Part shown: positions 16,134-25,189 of the stretch, piece by piece | How positions within the stretch are numbered: the first letter of the stretch is position 1 | Layout: each line of letters starts with the position of its first letter | Assembly: GCA_052093225.1 (NCBI GenBank) | Contig: JBQDDG010000013.1 | Coordinates: forward strand, 1-64,000 | From: JB111 sp052093225 | GTDB lineage: Bacteria; Actinomycetota; Actinomycetes; Actinomycetales; Actinomycetaceae | Reading direction: 5' to 3' | DNA length: 64,000 bases | Translations under genes and position numbers: made by a program | The notes under the pieces: generated by a model | What the model saw: the letters and a program-made list of their open reading frames with translations, nothing else | Database searches by the model: none | Told to the model about the DNA's origin: nothing

Positions 16134-16820
16134 GTGCGAGAGACGCTCAACCGGGCCCGCGTGATCGATGCGGCGATCACCCACGCCGATGGCTCCGGCG
16201 TCACGTCGCTGAGCATGCGCAGCCTGGCCGCGGATCTCGGGGTGACGCCGATGGCGATGTACAAGCACGTGGCGAACAAGGAGGACCTCCTCGACGCGAT
16301 GATCGACGCCCTCGTGGCCGACGTCGGCACGGACGAGGACCTGGGTGCCGCCGACTGGCGGGGACGCGTCCGCGCCCGCGTGCTCTCGGCGCGCGCCGCC
16401 CTCCTCGACCACCCGTGGGCGCCGTCAGTCATCGAGTCACGCACCGCGGCCTCCCCGGTGGTCCTCGACCACATGAACGCGCTCATGGGCGACCTCCTCG
16501 CGGGCGGCCTCACGGCCGACCTCACGCACCACGCCATGCACGTCCTCGGCAGCCGGATGTGGGGTTTCACCCAGGAGGTGTTCCCGACGCCGAAGGTGCC
16601 GGACGACCCGGACGAGAGGGACGCCTTCCTCGCCGGCGCCGCCGAGCGCTACCCGCACATCATGGCGATCTCCGCGGCCGCCTCCCACACGGGGGAGGCC
16701 ATCGGCTGCGACGACCAGGCCGAGTTCGAGCTCGCCCTCGACCTGCTCCTCGACGGCGTGGCCCGGATGCACGAGGCGGGCTGGGTGTCGGCGAGCGCCA
16801 CTCGCACGGACGACCAGTGA
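16134..16820 (+). CDS. TetR family regulator (TetR_C_1 type)
   Basis: A 228-residue repressor. The N-terminal helix-turn-helix is SMRSLAADLGVTPMAMYKHVANKEDLL (residues about 27-54). The C-terminal ligand domain (LSARAALLDHPWAPSVIESR, AMHVLGSRMWGF, LALDLLLDGVARM) resembles the tetracycline-repressor-type C-terminal domain. The GTG at 16134 follows GAGGAGGAGAC. It is divergent from the DUF4386 membrane protein gene and probably regulates it and itself through the paired boxes at 16062-16110. Ligand unknown. Confidence 0.9.
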   Translation: MRETLNRARVIDAAITHADGSGVTSLSMRSLAADLGVTPMAMYKHVANKEDLLDAMIDALVADVGTDEDLGAADWRGRVRARVLSARAALLDHPWAPSVIESRTAASPVVLDHMNALMGDLLAGGLTADLTHHAMHVLGSRMWGFTQEVFPTPKVPDDPDERDAFLAGAAERYPHIMAISAAASHTGEAIGCDDQAEFELALDLLLDGVARMHEAGWVSASATRTDDQ

Positions 16821-16868
16821 GACCATCTCGTCGTACGTCTCGACGAGGAGCGTGACCGAGGAGGAACG

Positions 16869-17486
16869 ATGTATCCGTCGTCCGGTGGGTCCGGTCGTCG
16901 GCGGGTAGCGGCCGCCGCCATGGCGGCGCTGCTCCTGACCGCCTGCGGATCCGGGACCGAGCCGGACGCGTCCACGTCCCCCACCGCCTCGGACGACGCG
17001 GACGCGCACGGGTCCTCCACCACACCGGCAGCCGGCCCGGGCGACCACGACACCGAGCCCGACCTCGCGAGGTTGGAGGACCCGCAGACCCCGCGGGACG
17101 AGCTGCCGGTCACTGAGGATGGCGTCACCCCGATCGGCTCGGGACTGCTCGACCCCGCGACGAGCCGCTGGCTCGGCGACGGCGGCGACCGCCTGTACTT
17201 CGCCGCGCGGGACCGCGGCGGGGACGTCTGCCTCGCCGTCGTGCTGCCCGGCAAGACCTCGGGCCTCTCGTGCCTCCCGCCGGCGGACTTCCACACCTCC
17301 GGGGTGTGGGTGCGAGTGAGCGCCCAGGGCGCATCGGCGGAGGCCTGGCTCGTGCCCGACGCCGTCGCCGACGGCTCGAACATCGTCGAGATCGGCGACG
17401 ACGGACCGGAGCCGCCGCTCAGCCTCGACCCGGAGGGCGTCGAGGCGACGGACTTCCGGATACCGCCGCAGTACGCCGAAGAGTGA
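16869..17486 (+). CDS. Small putative lipoprotein
   Basis: A 205-residue exported protein with signal peptide VAAAAMAALLLTAC; the lipobox LLTAC places the lipidated cysteine near residue 26. A Thr/Ser/Asp-rich linker follows, then a compact domain with two cysteines (DVCLAVVLPGKTSGLSCLPP) that could form a disulfide outside the cell. No family recognised. GAGGAGGAACG precedes the ATG. It may be independent of the preceding TetR gene (48 bases apart). Its stop codon overlaps an alternative GTG of the thymidine kinase gene. Confidence 0.8.
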   Translation: MYPSSGGSGRRRVAAAAMAALLLTACGSGTEPDASTSPTASDDADAHGSSTTPAAGPGDHDTEPDLARLEDPQTPRDELPVTEDGVTPIGSGLLDPATSRWLGDGGDRLYFAARDRGGDVCLAVVLPGKTSGLSCLPPADFHTSGVWVRVSAQGASAEAWLVPDAVADGSNIVEIGDDGPEPPLSLDPEGVEATDFRIPPQYAEE

Positions 17487-17506
17487 CCACACCTAGGCTC
17501 ACGGGG

Positions 17507-18085
17507 GTGAGCCCCGACGCGTACGGCCGCCTCCAGGTCATCGCCGGCCCGATGTTCGCCGGCAAGTCCGAGGAGCTGCTGCGCCGCGTGCGCCGCGCCC
17601 GGCTGGCGGGCCTCGAGGTCGTCGTCGTCAACCATGCCTGGGACGTGCGCCACGGGACCGGCGAGGTCTCCTCGCACGTGGGGGCACGCACCGCCGCCGA
17701 GGCGGCCGTCGACGCCGACGGGCTGCTCGAGGTGGTCGGCCGCAGCGCGCCCGCCCTGCTGGCGATCGACGAGGCCCAGTTCTTCGGCGACGACCTGGTA
17801 CCGGCGGTCGAGGAGATCCTCGGGCGCGGGACCACCGTCGTCGTCGCCGGCCTCTGCGTGACCTTCGACGGACGCCCGTTCGCCCCGCTGCCCGACCTCA
17901 TGGCGCTCGCCGAGGACGTCACCAAGCTGACGGCGGTGTGCGACGTCTGCGGCGCCGACGCCGCCTTCCACCAGCGCACGCGGGACGACGACGCCGCGGA
18001 CGCCCTCGCGCAGTCCCCCGAGCACGTCGGTGGCACCGAGAGCTACCGGGCACGGTGCCGGCGGCACTTCTCCGGCGACGGGTAG
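17507..18085 (+). CDS. tdk: Thymidine kinase
   Basis: A 192-residue type II thymidine kinase, which phosphorylates thymidine to dTMP in the salvage pathway. The P-loop is GPMFAGKSEELLRRV near residue 12, and the Walker B-like LLAIDEAQFF is clear. The lasso and zinc region shows CDVCGADAAFHQR, with the second pair reduced to a single cysteine in YRARCRRHF. The GTG at 17507 is chosen because TAGGCT, a -10 hexamer, lies 7 bases upstream, suggesting a leaderless transcript. A GTG at 17483 overlapping the previous stop would add eight residues. Confidence 0.93.
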   Translation: MSPDAYGRLQVIAGPMFAGKSEELLRRVRRARLAGLEVVVVNHAWDVRHGTGEVSSHVGARTAAEAAVDADGLLEVVGRSAPALLAIDEAQFFGDDLVPAVEEILGRGTTVVVAGLCVTFDGRPFAPLPDLMALAEDVTKLTAVCDVCGADAAFHQRTRDDDAADALAQSPEHVGGTESYRARCRRHFSGDG

Positions 18086-18126
18086 GCGCGGGCCGCCCGC
18101 CCGGGCAGCCCGAGTACGCTCGGGAC

Positions 18127-19410
18127 ATGCCGATCACCCTCGCCGACGTCGTCGACGTGGTCCACCGGCTCTACCCGCCCGGCACGGCCGAGGCGTGGGA
18201 CGCCGTCGGGCTCGTCGCCGGTGACGTGGACGCCACGGTCAGCCGCGTCCACCTCGCCGTCGACCCCACCGAGGAGGTCGTCGAGGAGGCGCTCGCCCTC
18301 GGCGCGGACCTCCTGTGGGTCCACCACCCGCTCTTCCTCAAGGGGACGACGACGGTGGCCACGTCGAGCCCGAAGGGCCGCCTCGTGCACCGGCTCATCG
18401 CCGGCGGGTGCGCGCTGCTCACCTCGCACACGAACGCGGACATCGCCGTCGACGGTGTCTCCCAGGCGCTCGCCGACCTGCTCGGGCTCACGGGCCAGCG
18501 CCCGCTCGTGCCGGCGGACCACGAGCCGACGGTCAGCGAGCCGGCGGGCCACGGATCGGACACCGGCGCGCCGGCCACGCTCGTCGTCCACGTGCCGCGC
18601 ACCCACACCCCCGCCCTGCTCGACGCGCTCGCGGCTGCGGGCGCGGGCCGGCAGGGCGACTACGAGCGAGCCGCGTTCTCCTCGGTCGGCACCGGCACCT
18701 TCCGGCCCCTCGACGGCGCGCGGCCGGCGATCGGCTCGGTCGGCGACGTCGAGGAGGTCGAGGAGGACCGCCTCGAGATGCTCGTCCCCGCGGGCAGCGA
18801 GCCGGCGGTGCTCGACGCCCTGCGTGCGGCGCACCCCTACGCGGAGCCGTCCTACGCACTGCTGCGGCACGACCGGACCGGCTCGGTGCGGGCCGCCGGT
18901 TCAGCGTCGGCCACTGCCTCGGCCCCAGGCTCGCCGTCGGCCCCCGGCTCCGCCCCGGCCGCAGCCACGGCACCCCGCACGGGCCACGGCCGGATCGGGG
19001 ACCTGCCCGAGGCCCTCACCCTCGAACAGTTCGGCGAGCTCGCCGCCGAGCGTCTCCCGCGCACGCCGGCCGGCCTCACCGTCGGCGGGGACCTCGCTGC
19101 CACGGTGCGCCGGGTCGCCGTCTCGGGCGGGTCCGGGGACGCGTTCCTCGCCGACGCGCGCCGAGCGGGCGCCGACGTCTACCTCACCGCGGACCTGCGC
19201 CACCACCCGGCCTCCGAGCACCTCGAGGGCGGCCGGCCCCACCTCGTCTCCGCCACGCACTGGGCGACCGAACGGCCCTGGCTCGACGTCGCGGCCCGCG
19301 TCCTGCGCGAGCGGACCGACCTCGAGGTCACGGTCTCCGACCTCGTCACCGACCCGTGGGCGGCGCGCCTCGGCGCCCACCCCCGGCCGACCACCCCCGA
19401 AGGGAACTGA
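18127..19410 (+). CDS. Nif3-like dinuclear metal center protein
   Basis: A 427-residue member of the Nif3/YbgI (DUF34) family, which binds two metal ions; proposed roles include GTP cyclohydrolase-like or metal-handling activity. Metal-binding segments include WVHHPLFLKG, LTSHTNAD and the C-terminal ADVYLTADLRHHPASE. A PII-like middle domain (LEMLVPAGSEPAVLDALRAA, HPYAEPSYAL) is inserted as in long family members. A Ser-Ala-Pro-Gly linker (about residues 257-285) has tandem codon repeats. The ATG is preceded by TACGCT and a 6-base spacer, indicating a leaderless transcript. The following two genes are coupled. Confidence 0.92.
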   Translation: MPITLADVVDVVHRLYPPGTAEAWDAVGLVAGDVDATVSRVHLAVDPTEEVVEEALALGADLLWVHHPLFLKGTTTVATSSPKGRLVHRLIAGGCALLTSHTNADIAVDGVSQALADLLGLTGQRPLVPADHEPTVSEPAGHGSDTGAPATLVVHVPRTHTPALLDALAAAGAGRQGDYERAAFSSVGTGTFRPLDGARPAIGSVGDVEEVEEDRLEMLVPAGSEPAVLDALRAAHPYAEPSYALLRHDRTGSVRAAGSASATASAPGSPSAPGSAPAAATAPRTGHGRIGDLPEALTLEQFGELAAERLPRTPAGLTVGGDLAATVRRVAVSGGSGDAFLADARRAGADVYLTADLRHHPASEHLEGGRPHLVSATHWATERPWLDVAARVLRERTDLEVTVSDLVTDPWAARLGAHPRPTTPEGN

Positions 19411-19411
19411 C

Positions 19412-20152
19412 GTGCCCACCGCACCACTCGTCGACCAGCTGCGGCTGCTCGACCTGCAGGACATCGACACCGCGCTCGCGCGGCTCGCCCACGAGCGGCG
19501 TTCACTCCCCGTGCTCGCCCAGATCGAGGCGCTCACGGGCCGGGCCGACGACCTGCGCGACGAGCACGTCCTGGCCACCTCCGCCGCCGGCGACGCGCGC
19601 CGGGCCCTGACCAAGGCCAACGCCGACGTCGAGCAGGTCCGCAGCCGGGCCGCCCGCAACCAGACGCGGCTCGACTCGGGCGAGGGGCTTTCCCGCGAGC
19701 TGCTGGCGCTGCAGGAGGAGATCGCGCACCTGGCCCAGCGCCAGGAGGTGCTCGAGGAGGCCGAGCTCGAGGCGATGGAGACCGCCGAGGCGGCCGACGC
19801 ACGGGTGGCCTCCCTCGACGAGCAGGCGGGCTCCGTCGCCGCGGACCTCGTCACGCTCGGCGAGGAGCGCGAGGCCGCGTTCGCCCGCATCGACGCCGAC
19901 ATCGCCGCGAAGAAGGCGGAGCGGGACGAGCTCGCGGCGGGGCTGCCGGACGTCCTCATGGACGAGTACGAGTACGCGCGCAGGAGGACCGGGGGTCTCG
20001 GTGCGGTCGCGGTGCGCGGCCACCGGGCCGACGCCGTCGCGGTCGACTTCTCGCTCGCCGAGCAGTCGATGATCGACACGGCCGCCGAGGACGAGATCCT
20101 CGTCAGCGAGGACCACGGCTACCTCCTCGTGCGGGTGGGGGACCGGCGGTGA
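19412..20152 (+). CDS. Coiled-coil CT398-like protein lacking its zinc ribbon cysteines
   Basis: A 246-residue protein with a long antiparallel coiled coil (about residues 10-180; LLALQEEIAHLAQRQEVLEE) followed by the region that in CT398-like/DUF164-type proteins forms a C4 zinc ribbon. Here that region reads GGLGAVAVRGHRADAVAV and SEDHGYLLVRV, with no cysteine at all; the whole protein lacks cysteine. The length, order between Nif3 and RNase H genes, and the ending YLLVR identify the family. The start is a GTG one base after the Nif3 stop, with GAAGGGAA upstream. Function is unresolved; nucleic acid or secretion-partner binding has been suggested for the family. Confidence 0.85.
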   Translation: MPTAPLVDQLRLLDLQDIDTALARLAHERRSLPVLAQIEALTGRADDLRDEHVLATSAAGDARRALTKANADVEQVRSRAARNQTRLDSGEGLSRELLALQEEIAHLAQRQEVLEEAELEAMETAEAADARVASLDEQAGSVAADLVTLGEEREAAFARIDADIAAKKAERDELAAGLPDVLMDEYEYARRRTGGLGAVAVRGHRADAVAVDFSLAEQSMIDTAAEDEILVSEDHGYLLVRVGDRR

Positions 20153-21366
20153 CGCGGCGGCTGCTCATCCACACCGACGGCGGCGCGCGCGGGAACCCGG
20201 GCCCCGCCGGCTACGGCGCGGCCGTCACCGATGCCACCACCGGGGAGCGCCTCGCCACGCGCAGCGGCTTCCTCGGCTCCACCACGAACAACGTCGCCGA
20301 GTACACGGCGCTCGTCGAGGGCCTGCGGGCCGCCGCCCGTATCGACGACGAGGCGGAGGTCGAGGTGCGCGCCGACTCCAAGCTCGTGGTCGAGCAGATG
20401 TCGGGCCGCTGGAAGATCAAGCACGAGGACATGCGCCGCCTCGCGGTCGAGGCCCGCGACGCCTTTCCCGCGCACCGCGTGACCTACACGTGGATCCCGC
20501 GGGCGCAGAACTCGGTCGCCGACGGGCTGGCCAACGACGCGATGGACTCCCGCGCCGACGCCTCGACCGACGAGTGGCTCACGTCCCTCGCCCCGACGGC
20601 GGAGCTCGGGTCGGAGTCCGACGACGCCTGGCCGTCGGAGCCGGGCGGTGACGGGCCGACCGCACTGTTCGAGGTCGAGGAGCCTGCCCCCGCGGCACCG
20701 CGGGCGGGAGAACCGACGCGCGTCTACCTGGTCCGGCACGGCGTCACCGACTGGACGGTGACCGGTCGCCAGAGCGGGTCGGACACGCCCGGGCCGGACC
20801 TCACGGACCTCGGCCGGCGCCAGGCCCGCGACGCCGGGCGGCTGCTGGCCAGGCTCGCCGAGGGCGACGGCGTCGACCTCACCACCGCCGAGGTCCGGGT
20901 CTCGCCGATCATCCGCACGCGCCAGAGTGCCGAGGAGCTCGTCCGCGCGGCCGGGCTCGGCGAACCGGTCGTCGACGACCGTCTGCGCGAGGTGCGGTTC
21001 GGCGAGTGGGACGGCCTCACCGAGGCCGAGATCGAGGACCGTTGGCCGGGCGAGCTCGCCCGGTGGCGCTCCGACGCCGACGCCGAGCCGCCCGGTGGCG
21101 AGTCGCACCGCGCCGTCGGCGCACGGATCGCCCGCGTGCTGCAGGAGGTCGCCGGTACCGAGGGCCGGGCGGTCGTGCTCGTCACGCACTCCGTCGTCAC
21201 GCGCGCGGCCGTGTCGCTGGTGGCCCGGATGTCGAACGACGGCTGGGGACGGGTCCGCGTCCGCCCCGGCTCGGTGACGATGCTCGCCGTGAGCGGCCTC
21301 GACGCGAACGGGCGGCTCGAGGGCCAGGTCAGCTACGTGGGCGCACCCTCGGAGTCCGTGGGCTGA
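20149..21366 (+). CDS. Bifunctional RNase H / histidine phosphatase
   Basis: A 405-residue two-domain protein like M. tuberculosis Rv2228c. The N-terminal RNase H domain (1-140) degrades RNA in RNA-DNA hybrids; the acidic active site is visible at Asp10 (HTDGGARGNPG), Glu51 (NNVAEYTAL), Asp76 (RADSKLVV) and Asp125 (NSVADGLAND). The C-terminal histidine-phosphatase domain starts at VYLVRHGVTDW (RHG at 196-198), with the second histidine in LVTHSVV; in the family it acts as an alpha-ribazole phosphatase-like enzyme. The GTG overlaps the preceding stop (GTGA). An acidic linker joins the domains. It converges with yaaA. Confidence 0.94.
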   Translation: MTRRLLIHTDGGARGNPGPAGYGAAVTDATTGERLATRSGFLGSTTNNVAEYTALVEGLRAAARIDDEAEVEVRADSKLVVEQMSGRWKIKHEDMRRLAVEARDAFPAHRVTYTWIPRAQNSVADGLANDAMDSRADASTDEWLTSLAPTAELGSESDDAWPSEPGGDGPTALFEVEEPAPAAPRAGEPTRVYLVRHGVTDWTVTGRQSGSDTPGPDLTDLGRRQARDAGRLLARLAEGDGVDLTTAEVRVSPIIRTRQSAEELVRAAGLGEPVVDDRLREVRFGEWDGLTEAEIEDRWPGELARWRSDADAEPPGGESHRAVGARIARVLQEVAGTEGRAVVLVTHSVVTRAAVSLVARMSNDGWGRVRVRPGSVTMLAVSGLDANGRLEGQVSYVGAPSESVG

Positions 21367-21369
21367 GCG

Positions 21370-22212
21370 CTACGGGCGCTGCGTGAGCACGAGGGTGAGG
21401 TGGGCGGCCGCGCCGGCGCGGGCGGGCGGGGCGAGCTCGACGTCGCTGAGCGTCCACGTGGTGCGCTCGGCGCCCCTGCGGGGCGCGGCCGCGGCCTCGC
21501 GCACCGTCCCGACGAGCTCCCCGGCGGCGTCCGCGAGCCCGGCCGCGGACCCGGGCTCCGGAGCGTCGCGGCGCAGGAGGTGCCCGACGAGCAGACCGCG
21601 GAACCACTTGGCGTCGTGCGAGACGACCGCCCGCTTCGCCCCGCGCACGGTGACGGCACCGACCTCGACGCGCTCCGCCGTCGTCGGGACCCGCCACATG
21701 TTCCGGTAGCCGCCCGAGCGGCAGTCCACCACCAGCTCGGCGCCGGCCCGTCCGTCGAGCTCGGCGGACAGGGGGCCGCGCCAGTAGGCGCCGAGGCCGC
21801 CCGTGCGTGCGAGCGTGGCGTTGACCCCGAGGCGGTAGGCGGGGATCCGGTCGGCCGGCGAGAGGGCGCCGAAGGCGGCGGACATCACGAGGACGTCCCG
21901 GTCCGCCCGCTCGCGAGCGGGGCCGTCGAGCTCGGTGAGGCCGGCCCGGTCGAACAGCACGCCGGTGAAGACGCGGTCGGCGCGGTCCGTGGGCTGCTCG
22001 AGGATCCGCCGCTGGGCGAGCACCTCGGGCAGCGCGCCGGCGGGGGAGCGGAGCACGTCGAGCGCGTCGGCGCGGCCGCTGACCTCGGCGAGCTCGCCCA
22101 GCACGGCGGCCCGGGCGGCGGTGAGCCCGGGCAGGGTGAGGGAGGAGAGGTCGAGCGGGGGCCCCGAGGTCGGAGCCGCCTTGCCTTCGGACGGGGGGAG
22201 CAGCACGAGCAC
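21370..22212 (-). CDS. yaaA: YaaA family peroxide-response protein
   Basis: A 280-residue YaaA (DUF328/UPF0246) protein. In Escherichia coli YaaA limits free iron and protects DNA during hydrogen peroxide stress. Family features are the N-terminal LVLLPPSEGKA, RADRVFTGVLFDRAGLTEL, VMSAAFGALSPADRIPAYRL and the later HDAKWFRGLL. Two adjacent GTG codons are possible starts. The second (22212) is preferred because TAGTCT lies exactly 6 bases before it, matching other leaderless starts in this window, and it yields the usual N terminus. It is divergent from the RNase P RNA gene. Confidence 0.9.
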   Translation of the reverse strand: MLVLLPPSEGKAAPTSGPPLDLSSLTLPGLTAARAAVLGELAEVSGRADALDVLRSPAGALPEVLAQRRILEQPTDRADRVFTGVLFDRAGLTELDGPARERADRDVLVMSAAFGALSPADRIPAYRLGVNATLARTGGLGAYWRGPLSAELDGRAGAELVVDCRSGGYRNMWRVPTTAERVEVGAVTVRGAKRAVVSHDAKWFRGLLVGHLLRRDAPEPGSAAGLADAAGELVGTVREAAAAPRRGAERTTWTLSDVELAPPARAGAAAHLTLVLTQRP

Positions 22213-22276
22213 CACGGGAGACTAGCCGGGCACGTCCCTCGGCCCGGCGGGCGTCCGACCGGTAGACTCTCGCGTT

Positions 22277-22642
<366 letters not shown>

Positions 22643-22693
22643 CCCACCGTCGAGGCGTCGTGCGGAGCGGGTCCGCGTCGACCCGAGCGGTGC

Positions 22694-24246
22694 TCACGAC
22701 GCGAGCTGGTACCCGTTCGACGAGTGGTTCATCGCGACGACCCAGTGGCCGGCCCCGGCGACCGACTCGGGGAGGCACAGCACGAGGTTGCCCTCGACGT
22801 CCGCCCCGTCCGCTACGGGATCGACGTCGACGAGGTCCTCCGGGGCGACGGCGGAGGTCGCGCCGTAGACGTCGCCCGACTCGCTCACCCAGTAGACGAG
22901 GAGCGAGGCGAACGGGTGGAACGGCGTCGAGCTCTCGGTCGAGACCCGGATCCGCTGGGTGACGTACACGTGGCCGTCCGGGGCGGGCGGGTTCTGCGTG
23001 CCGTACGACGTGACCTCGGGCGTGGCGTCCCAGTCGGTGGGGCCGACGAACTGTGCCTCGACGGTCTCGCCGGTGGCGTTCATCGTCCAGATCATCACCG
23101 ACGAACGGCCGAAGATGTCCGTGTTCTCGAGGAGGAGGTCGTCGGTGGTCCCGATGGGTGCCGTGTTCGTCGGGACGCCGTCCGGCCCGGTGTGGCCGGT
23201 GGAGTCCTGACCGGCCGGGAACGTGTCGGTCATCAGGAGGCCCGGCATCTCCGACGGGTCGGCGGTGGTCGGGTCGTCCCCGACATCCTCGCCGTCCGTG
23301 TCACCGTCCTCCTCGGGCAGGGCCGAGGGCTCGGGAGCCTGCTCGCCGCCGGCCTGGTTGCCGCCCTGGCCGCCGCCGGGCTCCGGGGGAGGCGCGATGT
23401 CGAACTTGCCGGGACCGTCCCCGGCGTCGGCGGGTGCCTCGCGCAGCACGAACGCCCAGATGGAGACGGCCACGAGAGCCACGCAGGACGAGGCGGCGAT
23501 CGCTGCCGGCACCGGTCGTTCGTACCAGGCGCGCCGGTCGTCGGGGGGTGGGACGGGTGAGGACGCGGACGGCGGCGGGGCCGAGCGGGCCGAGGGCTGT
23601 GCCGAGTGTGCAGAAGGCTGCGCCGAATGGGCCGAGGGTGGTGACGAGNNNNNNNNNNNNNNNNNNNNNNNNNNNNNNNNNNNNNNNNNNNNNNNNNNNN
23701 NNNNNNNNNNNNNNNNNNNNNNNNNNNNNNNNNNNNNNNNNNNNNNNNGGGCTGCGCCGAGTGTGCCGAGGGCTGCGCCGAGTGCGCAGAAGGCAGTGCC
23801 GAGCCGGCCGAGGGCTGCGCCGAATGAGCGCGGTGGCCCGTCGGGGCGCTGTACCCGACCGCCGCACCGACGCCCAGGCCGGCCGGGGCGTGGTGCGTGC
23901 GCTGCGCGATGCCGGATTCCGACCAGGGCGCGACGTGCGCCGTCGGAGAGTCTGCGTACGCCGTCGGGGTGTCGACCGCGCTCCTGGTCGCGCGTGCGTG
24001 CGCGGGTGACCAGGCGAGCGTCTCGGCCGGCTCGGCGTCCGTGACGCCCGCTCCGTCGTTCCGCATCGGGCGTCGCCTCGTGAGGTCCGGGTCCTCCTCG
24101 CTGGGCGCGGACGGCCCGACCGGGTCGACGATCCACAGCTGCCAGTGCGCGGGCGCCGGAGGCCATCGAGGGTCCGGCCGCCAACCGACGGGCGGCATGA
24201 AGCCCGCGGGCACGTCCCATCCCGGCGGTGGGTTGAACCGCGGCAC
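22694..24246 (-). CDS. Membrane protein with repeat linker and extracellular domain (gap inside)
   Basis: A membrane-anchored protein broken by a 100-N gap, so the N- and C-terminal parts appear in different frames. The N terminus FNPPPGWDVPAGFMPPVGWR, then PDPRWPPAPAHWQLW, resembles the actinobacterial proline/tryptophan-rich (DUF2510-like) motif. A 7-residue repeat (AHSAQPS) follows, spanning the gap. Next come one membrane helix (AAIAASSCVALVAVSIWAFV), an acidic linker, and a domain of about 170 residues that looks like DUF4352-type secreted domains (GHVYVTQRIRVSTES). The GTG at 24246 has GAGGAGGG upstream. Exact length is unknown because the repeat is unresolved. Confidence 0.75.
23577..23822. 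repeat. 21-bp coding tandem repeat with assembly gap
   Basis: A 21-base unit (close to GCCGAGGGCTGCGCCGAGTGT) is repeated on both sides of the N gap at 23649-23748 and encodes a heptapeptide close to AHSAQPS in the minus-strand membrane protein. The flanks of this gap do not share a clear exact overlap, so some units are probably missing. Confidence 0.8.
23649..23748. other. Assembly gap (100 N)
   Basis: Exactly 100 undetermined bases within a 21-base coding repeat. The reading frame of the surrounding gene is restored only if the true missing length is 2 modulo 3. Confidence 0.98.
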
Positions 24247-24400
24247 GTCGCCCTCCTCTCGCGGGGCCGGCAAGCGATACCGAGGTTACGGGCCCGGGCC
24301 CGCGACCGGGGCGGAACGGGCGGAGACGTGTCCCCCTACCCGCCCGTATCCCGCGCGCTGCCCGCCCGCGCGCGACTGGTGAGCCCGGCAGGCCGTGCGC

Positions 24401-25159
24401 TCAGCCGGTGAGCTCGGCCGCCCGGCAGGCCGCGCCGGCGATCCCGGCGTCGTTGCGCAGCTCGGCGGGCACGATCGGCGCGCGCGTGCTGAGCAGGGGA
24501 AGGAACTTCTCGTGCTTCCGGCTCACGCCGCCGCCGACCACGATGAGGTCCGGCGAGAACAGCATCTCGACCACCTCGTAGTAGCGCTGCAGCCGCTTCG
24601 CCCACTGCGGGTAGGACAGGTCCTCCCGGTCCTTGGCCGCCGACGAGGCACGGGACTCGGCCTCGTGCCCGTCGATCTCGAGGTGCCCGAGCTCGGTGTT
24701 GGGGACCAGCTTCCCGTCGACGAGCAGGGCCGAGCCGATGCCGGTACCGAGGGTGGTGAGCAGGACGACGCCGTCGACGTCCTTCGCCGCGCCGTACCGC
24801 GCCTCGGCCACCCCGGCGGCGTCGGCGTCGTTCATCGCGATGACCTCCCGGCCGAGCTGCTCCTTCACGAGCTCCTCGACGTTCTTGCCGACCCACTTCT
24901 GGTCGAGGTTCGCGACGAACGGGAGCCCGCCGTGCAGGACCGGAGCGGGGAACGTGAGGCCGACTGGTGCGTCGTCGTCCTCCTCGAAGCTGTCGAGGAT
25001 CTCGCCGATGACGGCGATGACGGACTTCGGCGTGGACGGCTTGGGCGTCGCGATCTTCACGCGCTCCCGGGTGAGCTCGCCGGACGCGAGCTCGACGGGA
25101 GCGCCCTTGATCCCGGATCCGCCGATGTCGATGCCGAAGGCGATGGGGGAGGTGGACAT
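24401..25159 (-). CDS. ppgK: Polyphosphate glucokinase
   Basis: A 252-residue ROK-family kinase that phosphorylates glucose using polyphosphate (and often ATP), typical of actinobacteria. The phosphate-binding N terminus is GIDIGGSGIKGAPV; LTFPAPV, FVANLDQKW and AMNDADAAGVAEARYG are signature segments, with the catalytic aspartate in NDAD. TTLGTGIGSALLVDG and ELGHLEIDGHEAE follow. AAGGA lies 7 bases before the ATG. It is immediately downstream of map (30 bases), so it may share its transcript. Confidence 0.95.
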   Translation of the reverse strand: MSTSPIAFGIDIGGSGIKGAPVELASGELTRERVKIATPKPSTPKSVIAVIGEILDSFEEDDDAPVGLTFPAPVLHGGLPFVANLDQKWVGKNVEELVKEQLGREVIAMNDADAAGVAEARYGAAKDVDGVVLLTTLGTGIGSALLVDGKLVPNTELGHLEIDGHEAESRASSAAKDREDLSYPQWAKRLQRYYEVVEMLFSPDLIVVGGGVSRKHEKFLPLLSTRAPIVPAELRNDAGIAGAACRAAELTG

Positions 25160-25189
25160 GGGTGTTCCTTCGTGTTCGGTCGGACGGGG

